Below the pieces are notes generated by a model. The model saw nothing but the letters and a program-made list of their open reading frames with translations, did no database searches and was not told the DNA's origin. From Paramacrobiotus richtersi (Eukaryota > Tardigrada > Eutardigrada > Parachela > Macrobiotidae): a stretch of DNA of 22,732 nt. Position numbers and translations under genes: made by a program. The DNA is taken from positions 1 to 22,732 of the forward strand of contig JAQGAU010000909.1 in NCBI GenBank assembly GCA_034698045.1. The letters run 5' to 3'. Below, piece by piece: positions 1 through 9,626 of the stretch. How positions within the stretch are numbered: the stretch's first letter is position 1; the number at the start of each line of letters is the position of its first letter.

Positions 1-2
1 AA

Positions 3-174
3 CCCAAGACCTCGGAGTACCCGGGTACTTCGGGTACTACATCTGTCGGTTTCTCGAATCACCCATAGACTGTATGTTAAACGGGGAGCCCAAAACCTCG
101 AAGTACCCGGGTACTTGCAGTACTCCATCTGTCGGTTTTCCAAATCACCCATCCACTCTATGCTTAACGGAGAA
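3..174. repeat. 86-bp tandem repeat, two copies
   Basis: Two diverged head-to-tail units (3-88 and 89-174) share the motif CCTCGRAGTACCCGGGTACTT, then CATCTGTCGGTTT and a TTAACGG end. The array probably continues off the left edge. A degenerate piece of the same unit (TCTGTCGGTTTTCC) reappears near 288-301, so the array may once have been longer. The short plus-strand frames here are by-products of the repeat. Confidence 0.85.
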
Positions 175-217
175 CTGTGGTGCTTTACAGTAATATGGGT
201 ACTATGCATTGCTTCAG

Positions 218-330
218 TGGGGGCGCTGCGCGCCCCCACACCCCCCAGCTTTCCGGGGCTCCGCCCCGGACCCCGTTGGCATTTCGTCTGTCGGTTTTCC
301 GTCGTTTTTTTCACAAAAACGCTCGCTGCG
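218..330. repeat. cluster of GC-rich hairpins
   Basis: Two perfect compact hairpins sit side by side in AT-richer surroundings: a 9-bp stem at 218-226/230-238 with loop TGC, and an 8-bp stem at 252-259/263-270 with loop TCC. They are followed by GCTCGC-TGC-GCTCGC, a direct repeat around the same TGC. Frames through the block are low-complexity and not convincing as genes. Confidence 0.7.
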
Positions 331-399
331 CTCGCTTGATGATCAGCCGAACGGAAGGGTACCCAGATGGAAAAGTCCGAACATGATGTGACGAAGAAT

Positions 400-1290
400 A
401 AACTTCGACCAAAATTATTAACTGGTTAAATCATCATCCAGTGAAGATTTATCCAACGAGCGCGCGCGCAACTTCATTTCGACAATCAGTCTTAAAATCT
501 GACAGTGTATGTTCTCAGCTTCTGCATCCTGACGGCACATGCACTGCACCACAAATTACCAGCACGGGAAACTGAACACAGGCGTTCTTCAGTTTTACTT
601 ACCGAACGGTGAACCTATATGACGGCAGTGCAGAAACAGTCAAACACGGTGAGCACACGAGGGCGGTTACACGGAGACTTCATGTGCCTAGGGTTTCGAC
701 TTGACTGTATTGTAGATGCAGTTCTCAAGATCCTTCATTGTTAGACACGTGTTACGTTTATCCAGCATTTAAGGCGAAATGGCATGGTTCACACTTTGTG
801 TACAAAAAGTTGGGACGGGGACATTTTTACCACCACTTTAAATAATATAACAAATAAAGCTGGTATAAACGTTCTCCTCCATCCACGGAACCGAGGACGG
901 ATGCCGCATGACCACGCTGGATTTCAAGAGTCAGTCACTGCCGTAGGTATTTGTTAGATCACGGTTTACCCGTGTTCTCCTTCACACGCTTTGCTGTTTC
1001 CAGATCATTACTCCTTAGTAATCTCACTTCCTCTTAAGCAAGTCAGGAGTGCTCTGTTGATCGTTTTGACACGCAGCACATAACCGTGCAAAATCCGCTG
1101 CCTAAATGTACATGTAGTTATGAGACAGGCATTTAGCAAAAAGGCTATGTCATTTTCAAGGTTTACGATTTATAAACCTTAGGAAGTTATCGTAATATTA
1201 GTGCTTTCCCAGATTCTATCCGAAAATCTGAGCGTAGGGGTTTCGAGAATTCGAACTTTTGTCTAGTTTCTGGTCAAACTGAAGGTCTTA
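400..1290. other. no gene seen
   Basis: There is no open frame above noise and no recognised motif. A short GC dinucleotide run lies near 460-470. This is probably intergenic or intronic sequence. Confidence 0.5.
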
Positions 1291-1304
1291 GTGGAAACAG
1301 CCAC

Positions 1305-2908
1305 TGCGGTGCCTTTGCACGGGTACTACGAAAACCTGGGTTTGGGATCTGGAACTGGACCTGGTCATCTGGGAAATGGTATGGTACTGGACCTGGGAAC
1401 TACGTCCAGACTGGTATCTGGACTTATGGTCAATGGTACCTGCTTCCGGTGCTGGCATCTGGTATATGCTAGTAGCTAGTAGCTGGGATTTGGTATCTGG
1501 TTTGTATACGCGTATGACGGTTTTTATACGCGCTCCCCTCTTATACGCAGAAAGCTGAGCTGTTTCGGAAGCCGGCCGCCATTGCCAGTGTTATAAAAAA
1601 CAGCAAACAATATCGGAAATTTTTTTTTAAACAAAATAGCTCCGGCGTACTAACAAGGGAACATTTTCAGGGTCTAAATTCAGAAAAGTTCCAAAACTTG
1701 TGTATCGCCACACAACGACCCAATGAACTTAAAAAAAATAATACTGGCTGCTGGGAAGCAGTTGGGCCCCATGGGGGTAATCCCTATGTTAAGCATATGG
1801 ACAATGTATACCGCCTGTCATGCATACGGCATACTGCACAACCAGACTGGATATAATTCTGTGCTGTCAGGCAACGTTATATTGTTTTTATTGTTTATAT
1901 GATATCTTGATGATGTTTTGAAATGTTGGTGTGCAATCTATACGTTCCTTGATAGCACAAAATTGTATCCAGTCTGGTTGTACAGAATGCCGTATGCGTG
2001 GCATACGGTATACATTATCCCGTATGCTTACCATAGGGATTACCCCCACGGGGCCCAACTGCTTCCCAGCAGCCAATATTATTTTTTTTAAGTTCATTGG
2101 GTCGTCGTGTAGCGGTATACAAAATTCTGGAATTTTTCTGAATTTAGACCCTGAAAATGGTCCCTTGTAAAATATGGCCGATGACTATGCCGCAGTAAAG
2201 GACAGCGGGCGGCCATTATCTATCCAACTGCGCATGTGCCAAAATTCAAGTGTTATCTTGCACTGCCTTTCCGCTCACCATCCCTTTAGCAGTAGAAGTG
2301 GCCAGTGTGTTTAGACAAAAAAATTGGAACAAGTGTTAGCCAGCTGAGCATATCAAATACACAAAGCCGAGAAACTTGCTCAAATTGTACGGTGGGCCAT
2401 TGGATTCGACTCGATAAGTCCAGATGTTAAATTATTTATTTGATTTTGGTATAATAATATGTGTATACTTAGATTACTAACAAAATAAATTAACATCCCG
2501 TGCAGTCTATAAGCTGTCAAAAGGATCGAATGGCAACCGCGAAGCGGTGCAGCATGTAGTCTACAGCAGTTTTTAGCATCGTCAACAGACAGAACTGTGG
2601 CGAACACAGATTTACCAATTAACGGAAATTGTGGCCACAGAATCATAACGGTACAGAATATCGGCCAGTTCATAACCCGTCAGCAGGTGAGTGTGTATAA
2701 AAACCGTCATATGCGTATATAAACCTGATACCGAATCCCAGCCACTAGCAAATACCAAATACCAGCACCGGAAGCAATTACCATAGACCATAAGTCCAGA
2801 TACCAATCTGGACGTAGTTCCCAGCTCCAGTACCATACCATTTCCCAGATGACCAGGTCCAGTCCCAGATCCCAAACCCAGGTTTTCGTAGTACCCCCTT
2901 TGCACCGC
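1305..2908. repeat. large foldback element with 235-bp inverted arms
   Basis: The left arm (about 1305-1541) and right arm (about 2690-2908) are inverted copies, nearly identical over long stretches. Shared blocks include CTACGAAAACCTGGGTTTGG, CTGGACCTGGTCATCTGGGA and TATGACGGTTTTTATA. The arms are rich in TGG/CTGG words and give glycine-rich frames, so the long ORFs inside them are probably by-products. The centre holds a separate inverted repeat (1653-2168). The distance from arm to centre is unequal, about 110 bp left and 520 bp right, which points to a later insertion or a deletion. No transposase frame is present, so this looks like a non-autonomous foldback element or an inverted duplication. 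Confidence 0.75.
1653..2168. mobile_element. MITE-like element, 516 bp, about 220-bp inverted repeats
   Basis: The sequence starts ACAAGGGAACATTTTCAGGG and ends with the diverged inverse, closing in TCCCTTGT. The arms (1653-1875 and 1946-2168) match along their length, including ATGAACTTAAAAAAAATAAT and AACCAGACTGGATA, around a loop of about 70 bp. Small indels and substitutions separate the arms. There is no coding capacity beyond mirrored short frames. Flanks are GTACTA on the left and AAAATA on the right, so no target duplication is evident and the superfamily is undecided. It sits inside the larger foldback at 1305-2908. Confidence 0.75.
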
Positions 2909-2919
2909 TACAAACAGTG

Positions 2920-3830
2920 GATGTGGCGCCGACAGCTGGTACCAGGGGACAATTCGTTCGAGCCATTTGGCACAGAAACTGCTATCACTTGCCACTGTTG
3001 TTCGCACGAAAACATCTGTTCCCACGAAAAACTGGAACCAAAAATGCAATTTCGTCCCACATGCCTTTTTTCCGTTAGATATGAATGAAAGTTAAGAATA
3101 CCGCTGAAACTTAAGCAGTTGTGCACGATTTTACATTTCCCACAACACCACGGCAATTTACAATTTGGAAATAGTTCTTAGACCAAACAAAGCGTGAAGC
3201 GAAAACTTTCTTGTACGGAAAGTGATGCTTCCAGTTAGTATCGCTTAACTAGTTATCAGAGCAAGTTCTAGGGAAGGAAGGAAGGCAAGGCGAGCCTTCA
3301 CACCTCACATACCTGCCCTTCTTTCCGGCTGAAACTGGTTCGGAATCATCATCATATTTACGTGCGTTCACGGTATATATTCTAAATAATCAGAGGCAAT
3401 ACAACCGAAAGTGTGAAGGCGGAATCCCTGCTTGAGCCCTTTGACAGTATTACGAAACAGCCTGTTAGTTTGCGCGTAAACAGATAAAACGACAATGTTG
3501 GTTCTTGTTTTGACCTTTACCCAGAATGCTCACAGAAAGGCTATCGTACACTGTATAAGCAGTGCCGACATCTCTCTCACCACGATGGATTTCACCTGAA
3601 TGCATTAATAAAAATTTCAACAGACTGGTAAAACGTTTGAAATCGTACTTTGCGCTAAAATCTGCGAGGGCGCGGTTTCCTAATGGCACAACTACCCTTT
3701 GCCCAATGATTTTGAAGAACGTATTTGTGCCGTTAGAGACAGAATTGCTTTTTACTTTCTAGCAAGTACCATTGGGCACTTCAAAAAAGAATGTCAACGA
3801 ATGTCGCGCTGTTGTGTAAAAAATACCCCG
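2920..3830. other. no supported gene
   Basis: Several 60-80 codon frames occur on both strands (for example minus 3465-3689), but none has recognisable domain content or paired splice sites that I could confirm. A short GGAA run lies near 3272-3288. Confidence 0.4.
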
Positions 3831-4121
3831 TTATGATCTAACTGAGTTTTTGGCTTCAGTGAGAGTTAATAACCTTCTGAGCAACGTTTGTAGGGTTGCA
3901 GTTTTGTCTGATAAAAAAGTGGCAATGTTACTATATTCAGTTGCGACAGTTTCCAGTTCTTTGGCTTGATACGCCGTTGGACAAACTTTTCGGCTAGCCA
4001 GTGCCACCAGACAAACGAGCAGAGAAGAGACAAACAACAGCCTCCTCAGTCTAGGTGCGGCATTGTCTTGGCGCGGCCCAATACAAAGTACATACGGCTC
4101 GGCAAACTTTACTTTTGCCAT
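3831..4121 (-). CDS. hypothetical small membrane or secreted protein
   Basis: This 96-codon frame is not recognised. Residues 26-42 (RRLLFVSSLLVCLVALA) form a hydrophobic stretch after a basic run, like a signal anchor or late signal peptide. A polar segment follows, rich in T, L, A and E (ATFLSDKTATLQTLLRRLL), that could form an amphipathic helix. The first 18 codons overlap a low-complexity CTTTGCC tract, so the real start may lie elsewhere or an upstream exon may supply it. There is no partner gene nearby. It could be a fragment of a retroelement envelope-like or host gene, or a chance frame. Confidence 0.25.
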   Translation of the reverse strand: MAKVKFAEPYVLCIGPRQDNAAPRLRRLLFVSSLLVCLVALASRKVCPTAYQAKELETVATEYSNIATFLSDKTATLQTLLRRLLTLTEAKNSVRS

Positions 4122-4255
4122 TCACTTGGCATTTGCCCTTTTCTTTGCTGTATGCTACTTTGCCGTGCACTTTGCCGTAACGTTTGCCTTTGCGTAACAG
4201 TGCCGTAACTTTGCCGTTTTATGTGGCTTTCACTTTGCCATATACTACAATTCGA
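4100..4255. repeat. degenerate CTTTGCC-rich short repeat
   Basis: The heptamer-like word CTTTGCC/ACTTTGCCGT recurs irregularly, with variants such as CATTTGCC and GTTTGCC. Spacing is roughly 10-25 bp, and the tract looks like a decayed simple satellite. Confidence 0.6.
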
Positions 4256-4698
4256 GAATCTACTATTCCTACAGTTTTAAAACCTCCAACAGATCAAATA
4301 CAAATGGGATGCGCGCGACCGCAACCTAGCACTTGTATAACGAAATGGAATAGCACCACATAACAACATTGGACGAACCAAAGAAAATGTATTCGACGTT
4401 AGGAGCAGATCGATCAACAACTAGCATCAAAGTCTTTACGAATCATCTCCGTATATTCCTTCTCGCCATCCATCGCACTGGAATACCACTTTTGCATCGT
4501 AGCTGACAATGTAATCGCTGAGCACGTTGAATGCATTATGCCGCTTGCGGATGCCGGACATCTGCATATGATAATGTCGAGGTTTCTCCGCCGTGGATGT
4601 TACGGTGCCTATTCTCTAGTCTATTTCTTTCCAGATAACCGCCAGTCTCATATGGGGCGCCAGGTCTTCAAACAACACTTTGAGTCCAGTAACACTTA
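4256..4698. other. no supported gene
   Basis: Minus-strand frames here are short and broken. One (about 4430-4575) contains CRCPASASG, which resembles the start of a SWIM zinc finger, but the closing CxH is missing. It is not annotated as a gene. Confidence 0.35.
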
Positions 4699-4818
4699 AT
4701 GTTAGTTAGCATGAATGTTGCCGGAAAGTTCCGGGATCAAGAATGGCTCTGCATATTATTGTGCCTAAACTGGCTTCTCGGCTGCAATACACGCACACGT
4801 TGTAATAAATACCGCTTG

Positions 4819-5275
4819 CTAGGTAATCGCACTCCGTTTTGCTGCGATAAAAGACAGAAGCGAAAGGAAAATACAATTGCTAAGTTAATAAACTCTAGGA
4901 AAGAAACTAGGAAAATATTTTTTTAATAATTTTTAATAATTTTTTTCTCAAAAATAACAGAATTTATTTAACCGTTCAAGAACCATACATACCGACGTAG
5001 AACCGGCCATACATTTGTTTCCCGTTAATACGAATTTTGGAAAGAAGTTATTCCGTTACAGGATAGACTGATTAGGCAGGATGAGTAAAAGAAAGACAGG
5101 ACTCAGAGAGGCCTGCCCCTTCAGACTTCAGTCATGCTAAGCGTACGGTAGAAACGTAGCACACAGCACACAGACTATTACACAACGCGCATTGTTCGTG
5201 ATTCAGGAAACAAAAGATTTTTTTGTTCCAAAATATCTGCTCTTGTTTCATTAATAACTCGTTAATTTTAAAAGT
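4819..5275 (+). repeat. dispersed repeat, copy 1
   Basis: The start (CTAGGTAATCGCACTCCG) is identical to 22461-22478. Later blocks match in the same order: CTCAGAGAGGCC, then ACAAAAGA followed by TTTTGTTC, then a GCTCTT-TTTC block ending CTCG. Copy 1 carries an extra AT-rich insert (about 4915-5060) relative to copy 2. No coding potential is seen. It is probably an old non-autonomous element, and its class is unknown. Confidence 0.7.
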
Positions 5276-5815
5276 TTTACATTGTCAAGAACTAATCAGC
5301 TCAACAAAACCCCGAAATCTATCTTTAGTTGAAATTTGAAAAAAATCGGACGAAACTAATTGAGTTATCGCACTATGCAGAAATGGTTGGCAACAGCCAT
5401 CTTTGCAAAACTCTTGAACAGAGAGGACCTCCGCTTCGCTTCGGTCGATGAGCAAGCTTGATTAGTACGGGTGAAACCTCAAAATGCACGCGAGCTAGAT
5501 GAGTGAATCAGATTCAGAACAGCATGCCCCAGCTGAAACAACCGAGAAGTGCACTCAACTAAGTTAAATATTAATTTTTTGCTTTGGCGAGTTCATTACG
5601 GTACGTCTTTTTGTATCAGTTTTGTGGATAGGCGCTTGTAGCTGAATACCACTCGTAGCTGATTAACACTAACCTTTTTATCGCAATCGGTTCCGTTGAA
5701 CAGTTACCACGGTCTTCCGCGCGCTGAATATGGATACGTTTTGGCGTCGAAAATAGATCGGATTCGTCGATCCATATTCTGCCATCCCGTTTTGTATGGC
5801 CCGGGCTCCGATTCT
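5276..5815. other. no supported gene
   Basis: This AT-rich stretch has a small CGCTTCGCTTCGG motif near 5431. Part may be the tail of the neighbouring repeat or the 3' end of the MULE remnant on the minus strand. No terminal inverted repeat for the MULE could be identified. Confidence 0.4.
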
Positions 5816-5818
5816 TAC

Positions 5819-7260
5819 TTCTAGCAGTAACCTGGTTTATTACCGCTATCGGGAGACAAACTAGCCCGCTCTCCAAGATTTGCCCAGCGAATCACTTGTC
5901 TGGTGACTTCTCCTTTTGCCGCAGCAGCCATAATATGGCGGCAGAGTTTCTTACTCCCGGGACCACAAATGTCGGAACAGGTGCAGGAACATTTTCCATT
6001 TGTTGGATCGATTGCCACTTTGTAAAAAAATAGGCGACTATCCATCGATTCAACAACACAGTTAACGCTGGTTGATCTACCTTCGGACTGAGTTTTGTGT
6101 TTAGTTGATCGGACCCTAAAATATCGTGTGCTTCGGACCAAACGTTCATGTAAGTGGCAGGTAATCCGGCGGTCTCAAATGGAATCGTCTTTGACTTTTT
6201 TGCTGACGAGCGTGACCGGAATCTGAACTATGCACGACAATTGTCCTGGATCGCATCCGAAAAAGTTTTGCGCCTGGTTCCGAACATAGGTTTGGTCGTG
6301 GTTCTTCTCTGGGTTGATAAGTAATTGATCTCGGACACACTCGGCTAGCTGGTAAGGTCCATGGTCAAGCAATGCCATGACTAGCTTTTTTTTTTTATCT
6401 TTATGTAAGTTCTCCAGGTTTTCTGTTTCAGCGCGAATATTGTTCCGTTTCCCGTACGTTTCAAAGATTCGGCGTAATTCGTATGGCGCAGGTCAGCCCC
6501 CGAGCCTGGTCCGCTTCTTGCCGGAAATATCAGTTTGTCAATAAAATTTCTTTCCTGATAAGTTCGAAACCGTTTTGAAAATTCCGGGCTCGACCATCTC
6601 TTTCAAGCATGAACGTATGATTGACGTTTACAGGTAAAATTCCAGCGTATTTTCTAAGTGGCTTAATTTTCACAGTATATGCTTACCGATCTAGTCTTTC
6701 AAAAATCATCAGGTACTCTTCTTCCGATCGGCTGTCAATAAGCCCAGGCTTAAGTTTTCCGTCACACTGAACGCTTCCAAAAATATCTCGCAAGATACGT
6801 TTTCGTAAAGCATGAGTTTTTACGAGCTGCTGAAGCTTGCGCTTTACATTGCGTCGGGCATGGTTGACGCAAAACGCGTTTGGAGTAAAAGAAAAGCTCT
6901 TCTCCATTGCAATAATGATAGCAATCTCTCCATTAGTGACAAACCTAAACTTTATTCGCTCAAGGTTCCATCCTTGATTTTGAAGTTCGTTGACAAGAAA
7001 TTCGGCAACTGTTCATAGTATGAACAGTTGCCGAATTTCTTTTCGTATGAACTGCATATGAAATCTCCGTCTGGCACTTTGAAAACATAACTGGTCCGGC
7101 AATGAAGTTTCAGTTTCAGTGCGTCGGTTGACAACAGAACCGATTGCGAAGGTGTCGTCACCACATAGAAGTTGAACAAACGAAATGTGACGTCAATCTG
7201 CAGTGGGTTATGACCTGTCACGTACAACTCGCATACAACCTGCGAACTGACGATGTAGTT
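5819..7260 (-). pseudogene. decayed MULE (Mutator-like) transposase with SWIM finger
   Basis: Minus-strand pieces in different frames line up in the order of a MULE transposase, the DDE enzyme that cuts and pastes Mutator-type elements. First comes IDVTFRLFNFYVV (Asp codon 7192-7194), like the family's first catalytic Asp block. Next is FVTNGEIA (6920-6943), where families usually have a TDGE-type Asp. Then CVNHARRNVKRKL (about 6833-6871) matches the CxxH block, followed by GLIDSRSEEEY. Last is a SWIM finger, CSC...CRH (Cys/His codons between 5991 and 5935), ending near SGNKPG. Stops and shifts separate the pieces: a frame change near 7030, TAA after LDR at 6683, more stops 6400-6560. The second Asp appears as Asn. 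This copy cannot make active protein. The third acidic residue was not located. Confidence 0.75.
6995..7041. repeat. 47-nt perfect palindrome inside the MULE
   Basis: Arms 6995-7017 and 7019-7041 are perfect 23-nt inverse copies around a single G. One arm carries CGGCAACTGTTCATA. On the minus strand it duplicates MULE coding sequence in inverted form, giving FGNC and QLPNFL. The reading frame of the transposase changes at or close to this point. Confidence 0.95.
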
Positions 7261-7466
7261 AATTTTCCCTCCATAGGATTCAAACTGACGCGAAATGACA
7301 TTTGACATACCAGCCAGGCTAGCCAGACAACTTCCCGAAACGTTTTGCGGTTTCTTGTCCTCGAACAAAAGAGACAAACCGTTTACCGCCACTGTTCCCG
7401 TAAAAAGGTTTAACATCGATGTCTTGGTTTGTTGAGCACAATGGCGATGCTTCATGGTACAAGGTT

Positions 7467-7525
7467 GCCGCGCTTGCAACTTTTCCGCGCTTGCAACTTT
7501 GCCGCGCTTGCAACTTTGCCGCGCT
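7467..7525. repeat. 17-bp minisatellite, 3.5 copies
   Basis: The unit is GCCGCGCTTGCAACTTT. Copies start at 7467, 7484 (one substitution), 7501 and 7518 (partial). Because 17 is not a multiple of 3, each unit shifts the frame, and all three minus-strand frames stay open here. That explains the overlapping long ORFs in this area. Confidence 0.92.
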
Positions 7526-7874
7526 GTGTACCACCCAACATGCCCTGGGTTGTACTGCCGATTGATCGTGGCTGGTACTGTTTGCTGGCGGGAAACTGAT
7601 ATGGCGCGTACCATCTCTCAAGTCTGAGTCTCAACCAATAAATAATTAACACGAACGGGCCAACGAGGTTCGTTCCGCCCCGCCCTTTCACCACGAAAAC
7701 GATTTTTTGTACAAAATCCGTGGCTTTTTCATTAAGATAATCGCGATACATTGCTAGTACGATTTGTCTCCCTCCATGTCTTCAACAGTAACAAGCTTGC
7801 AGTTACCCTGTGTCCAACTGTCAGTTTGGTTCTTAGAAACCAGATATACGCCTTTTCTCCTTGGGACTGCGCAT

Positions 7875-8510
7875 TCAAGCGCACTGCAAAGTATCTATTC
7901 CATTGAACATTAGTGTCACTTTTGTTGTTCCATAACTTTCCAGAATTTCCGGCTCACGCAGTGCACAAAAAACGTCATTTAGGGACGAGTTTGTATTACA
8001 CATCCGGTACCCCTCACTGATACATAGCGAGACACTAACACTGAGCAAAATAAAGTGATCCCAAACAAAATCTCATGCACACCTTTCAAAACACTGCTCG
8101 AGAACGTCATGGGGATCTGCCAGCGGCGTAAACGGAACTGGACCTTTTAGGGCACAAAGTCCCATTCGAACTGGTGTATCCGTGTCACAAACATCACTTT
8201 GTTCAGCTTCGTCACTATCACTGTAAAAGACGCAGTACGTACATTTTCAACTGCAAAGAGGACAGACAGCAACTCACAATTAATTTAGATAACCACCTTT
8301 AGAAAAGGGTCCAAAGTATTATTATCAAGCACTGCAGCAATCATTTATCGGCCATTGCACTGATCGAAGTATAACAAACCACACTTACCTTTGGCTGCAA
8401 ACTTCTTCAACCTCTCTGAAGCATTCGAACAGGTCGTGTGATAGTGCATCACTAACAATCTGCCTAGGAGGACCGCCTGATGCAACCAGTTCTTCAATAA
8501 GCGTGTACAT
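7875..8510 (-). CDS. three-exon small gene model, function unknown
   Basis: The model has exons 8389-8510, 8083-8220 and 7875-8040 and would encode 141 residues. Exon 1 ends CCAAAG|GTAAGT, a strong donor. Intron 1 (168 nt) ends CTTTTACAG. Exon 2 ends GAAAG|GTGTGC, and intron 2 is only 42 nt, ending TTTGCTCAG. Both junctions are phase 2, so the frame is kept. The product is acidic in the middle (SQSDSDEAEQSD), with scattered Cys, and no domain is recognised. The start is uncertain. Just upstream, another frame (MDDHGDLTMISEDLLDVHAY) reads plausibly into this one with a one-base shift near 8495. The 3' end is also unsure, because coding-like text continues past the stop in another frame (RRKGVYLVSKNQTDS). 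It may be a real gene with extra exons, or recently broken. Confidence 0.45.
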
Positions 8511-8689
8511 CCAGCAAATCTTCTGAGATCATTGTCAGATCTCCGTGATCATCCATCCTAAGATGACTAGTAGCATACGAGAGCCTGCTAGGCTTTGGTT
8601 TCGCAAAGAAACTGCTTACTTTGAAAGGAGTAGCAAACTCGAAATTGAAGTCTAAAAAAATCAATGATACTACGTTCATCAAAATCCCA

Positions 8690-9180
8690 AAAACCAAGAA
8701 GTGAACCAAGAACTTAAATTAAGAGACTAAGAATATGAACAAAAGCGGTGAATAAAGAAATCGAAGATTGGAAACTAACACCGAAATCAAGAAGAGAAAC
8801 TAAGAACATGAACTAAGAATCTAAATCAAGAACTTAAATTATGAGACCAAGAAAATAGCAAAAAAGGTGAATCAAGTAATCGAAACCTAAAAACTAAAAG
8901 CTAAACCAAGAAGAGAAACTAAGAAACTTAAGAGCTAAACCAAGAATTAAACAAAGCAAGAAGACTAAGTTAAGATTGTCAGGATAGATAGTTATAGTCA
9001 AGATAGGGAAGCTAAGAAAATAGGCTAAAGGGATAAACTAAGTAAATGGAGCTAGGAAGGTCATACAAACACTAAAACAAACGTAACCAATAAAACTTTA
9101 CAACTAAGAAAAGTAAAACTTAACAAAAACTAACACGAACAAAGTTTATGAGCAAAGAAGCAAAACGAAAAGTCTAATAG
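8690..9180. repeat. A-rich degenerate tandem repeat
   Basis: The plus strand is A-rich and T-poor for about 490 bp, with the words ACTAAGAA and CAAGAA repeated. Two longer units of about 120 bp start near 8704 and 8824 (shared CAAGAACTTAAATTA and CAAGAAGAGAAACTAAGAA). Order decays to the right. No gene is seen. Confidence 0.75.
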
Positions 9181-9244
9181 GAAGCTCCGCGAAGAAACAA
9201 AGTTATCGATCTCACCCATAGCCAACTTTCGACAATTTTGCTTC

Positions 9245-9303
9245 GCGCGAGAATTTTTCGCGCTTAGCCGAATAACTACGCGCGGGAGCACTCTCGCGCG
9301 TAG
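9245..9303. repeat. paired CG-rich hairpins
   Basis: GCGCGA (9245-9250) pairs with TCGCGC (9258-9263). A 13-bp near-perfect stem, 9276-9288 with 9291-9303, contains CTACGCGCG and has one G:T position and only two bases between the arms. The block is a CpG-dense island in an A-rich region. Confidence 0.8.
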
Positions 9304-9626
9304 CCACTTTGCTAAAGGTTAGTGGTTTCAAAGTGGCGAATTTCAGTTCAAAACTCTTGATTGACAAGAACCCTTAAATATGTGGGTGCCGAACTTTGCC
9401 CTTTCACTCTAACGTTGAACGAAATACCCGAGAACCCGAACAAGTCAAAGTAACCGGGTAATCCGCGCAACCGCCGCAACGCGATCCCAAGCTTCCCAAT
9501 TCGGTTGTGAGTCAAAATAATAACCCGGTGACCTGAGTACTCCGCGTATACTCTGCGTAGCGGTTGGCATTGCATGGGTACCAAAATAGGTTTAATAAAG
9601 TTAAAAGTGTTCGCTGCATTTCATAG

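Noticed and set aside
1291-1558. Glycine-rich ORFs in the foldback arms, mirrored at 2612-3049
   Set aside because: Both are translations of the same TGG/CTGG-rich inverted repeat, with no start context, conservation or domain.
4430-4575. SWIM-like CRCPASASG on the minus strand
   Set aside because: The closing CxH is absent and the frame is short; it is not connected to the MULE at 5.8-7.2 kb.
4699-4817. Possible signal-peptide exon of the Ly6-like gene
   Set aside because: The hydrophobic run and matching phase are attractive, but the donor lies at the first bases of a dispersed repeat and nearly 5 kb of element-rich sequence intervenes.
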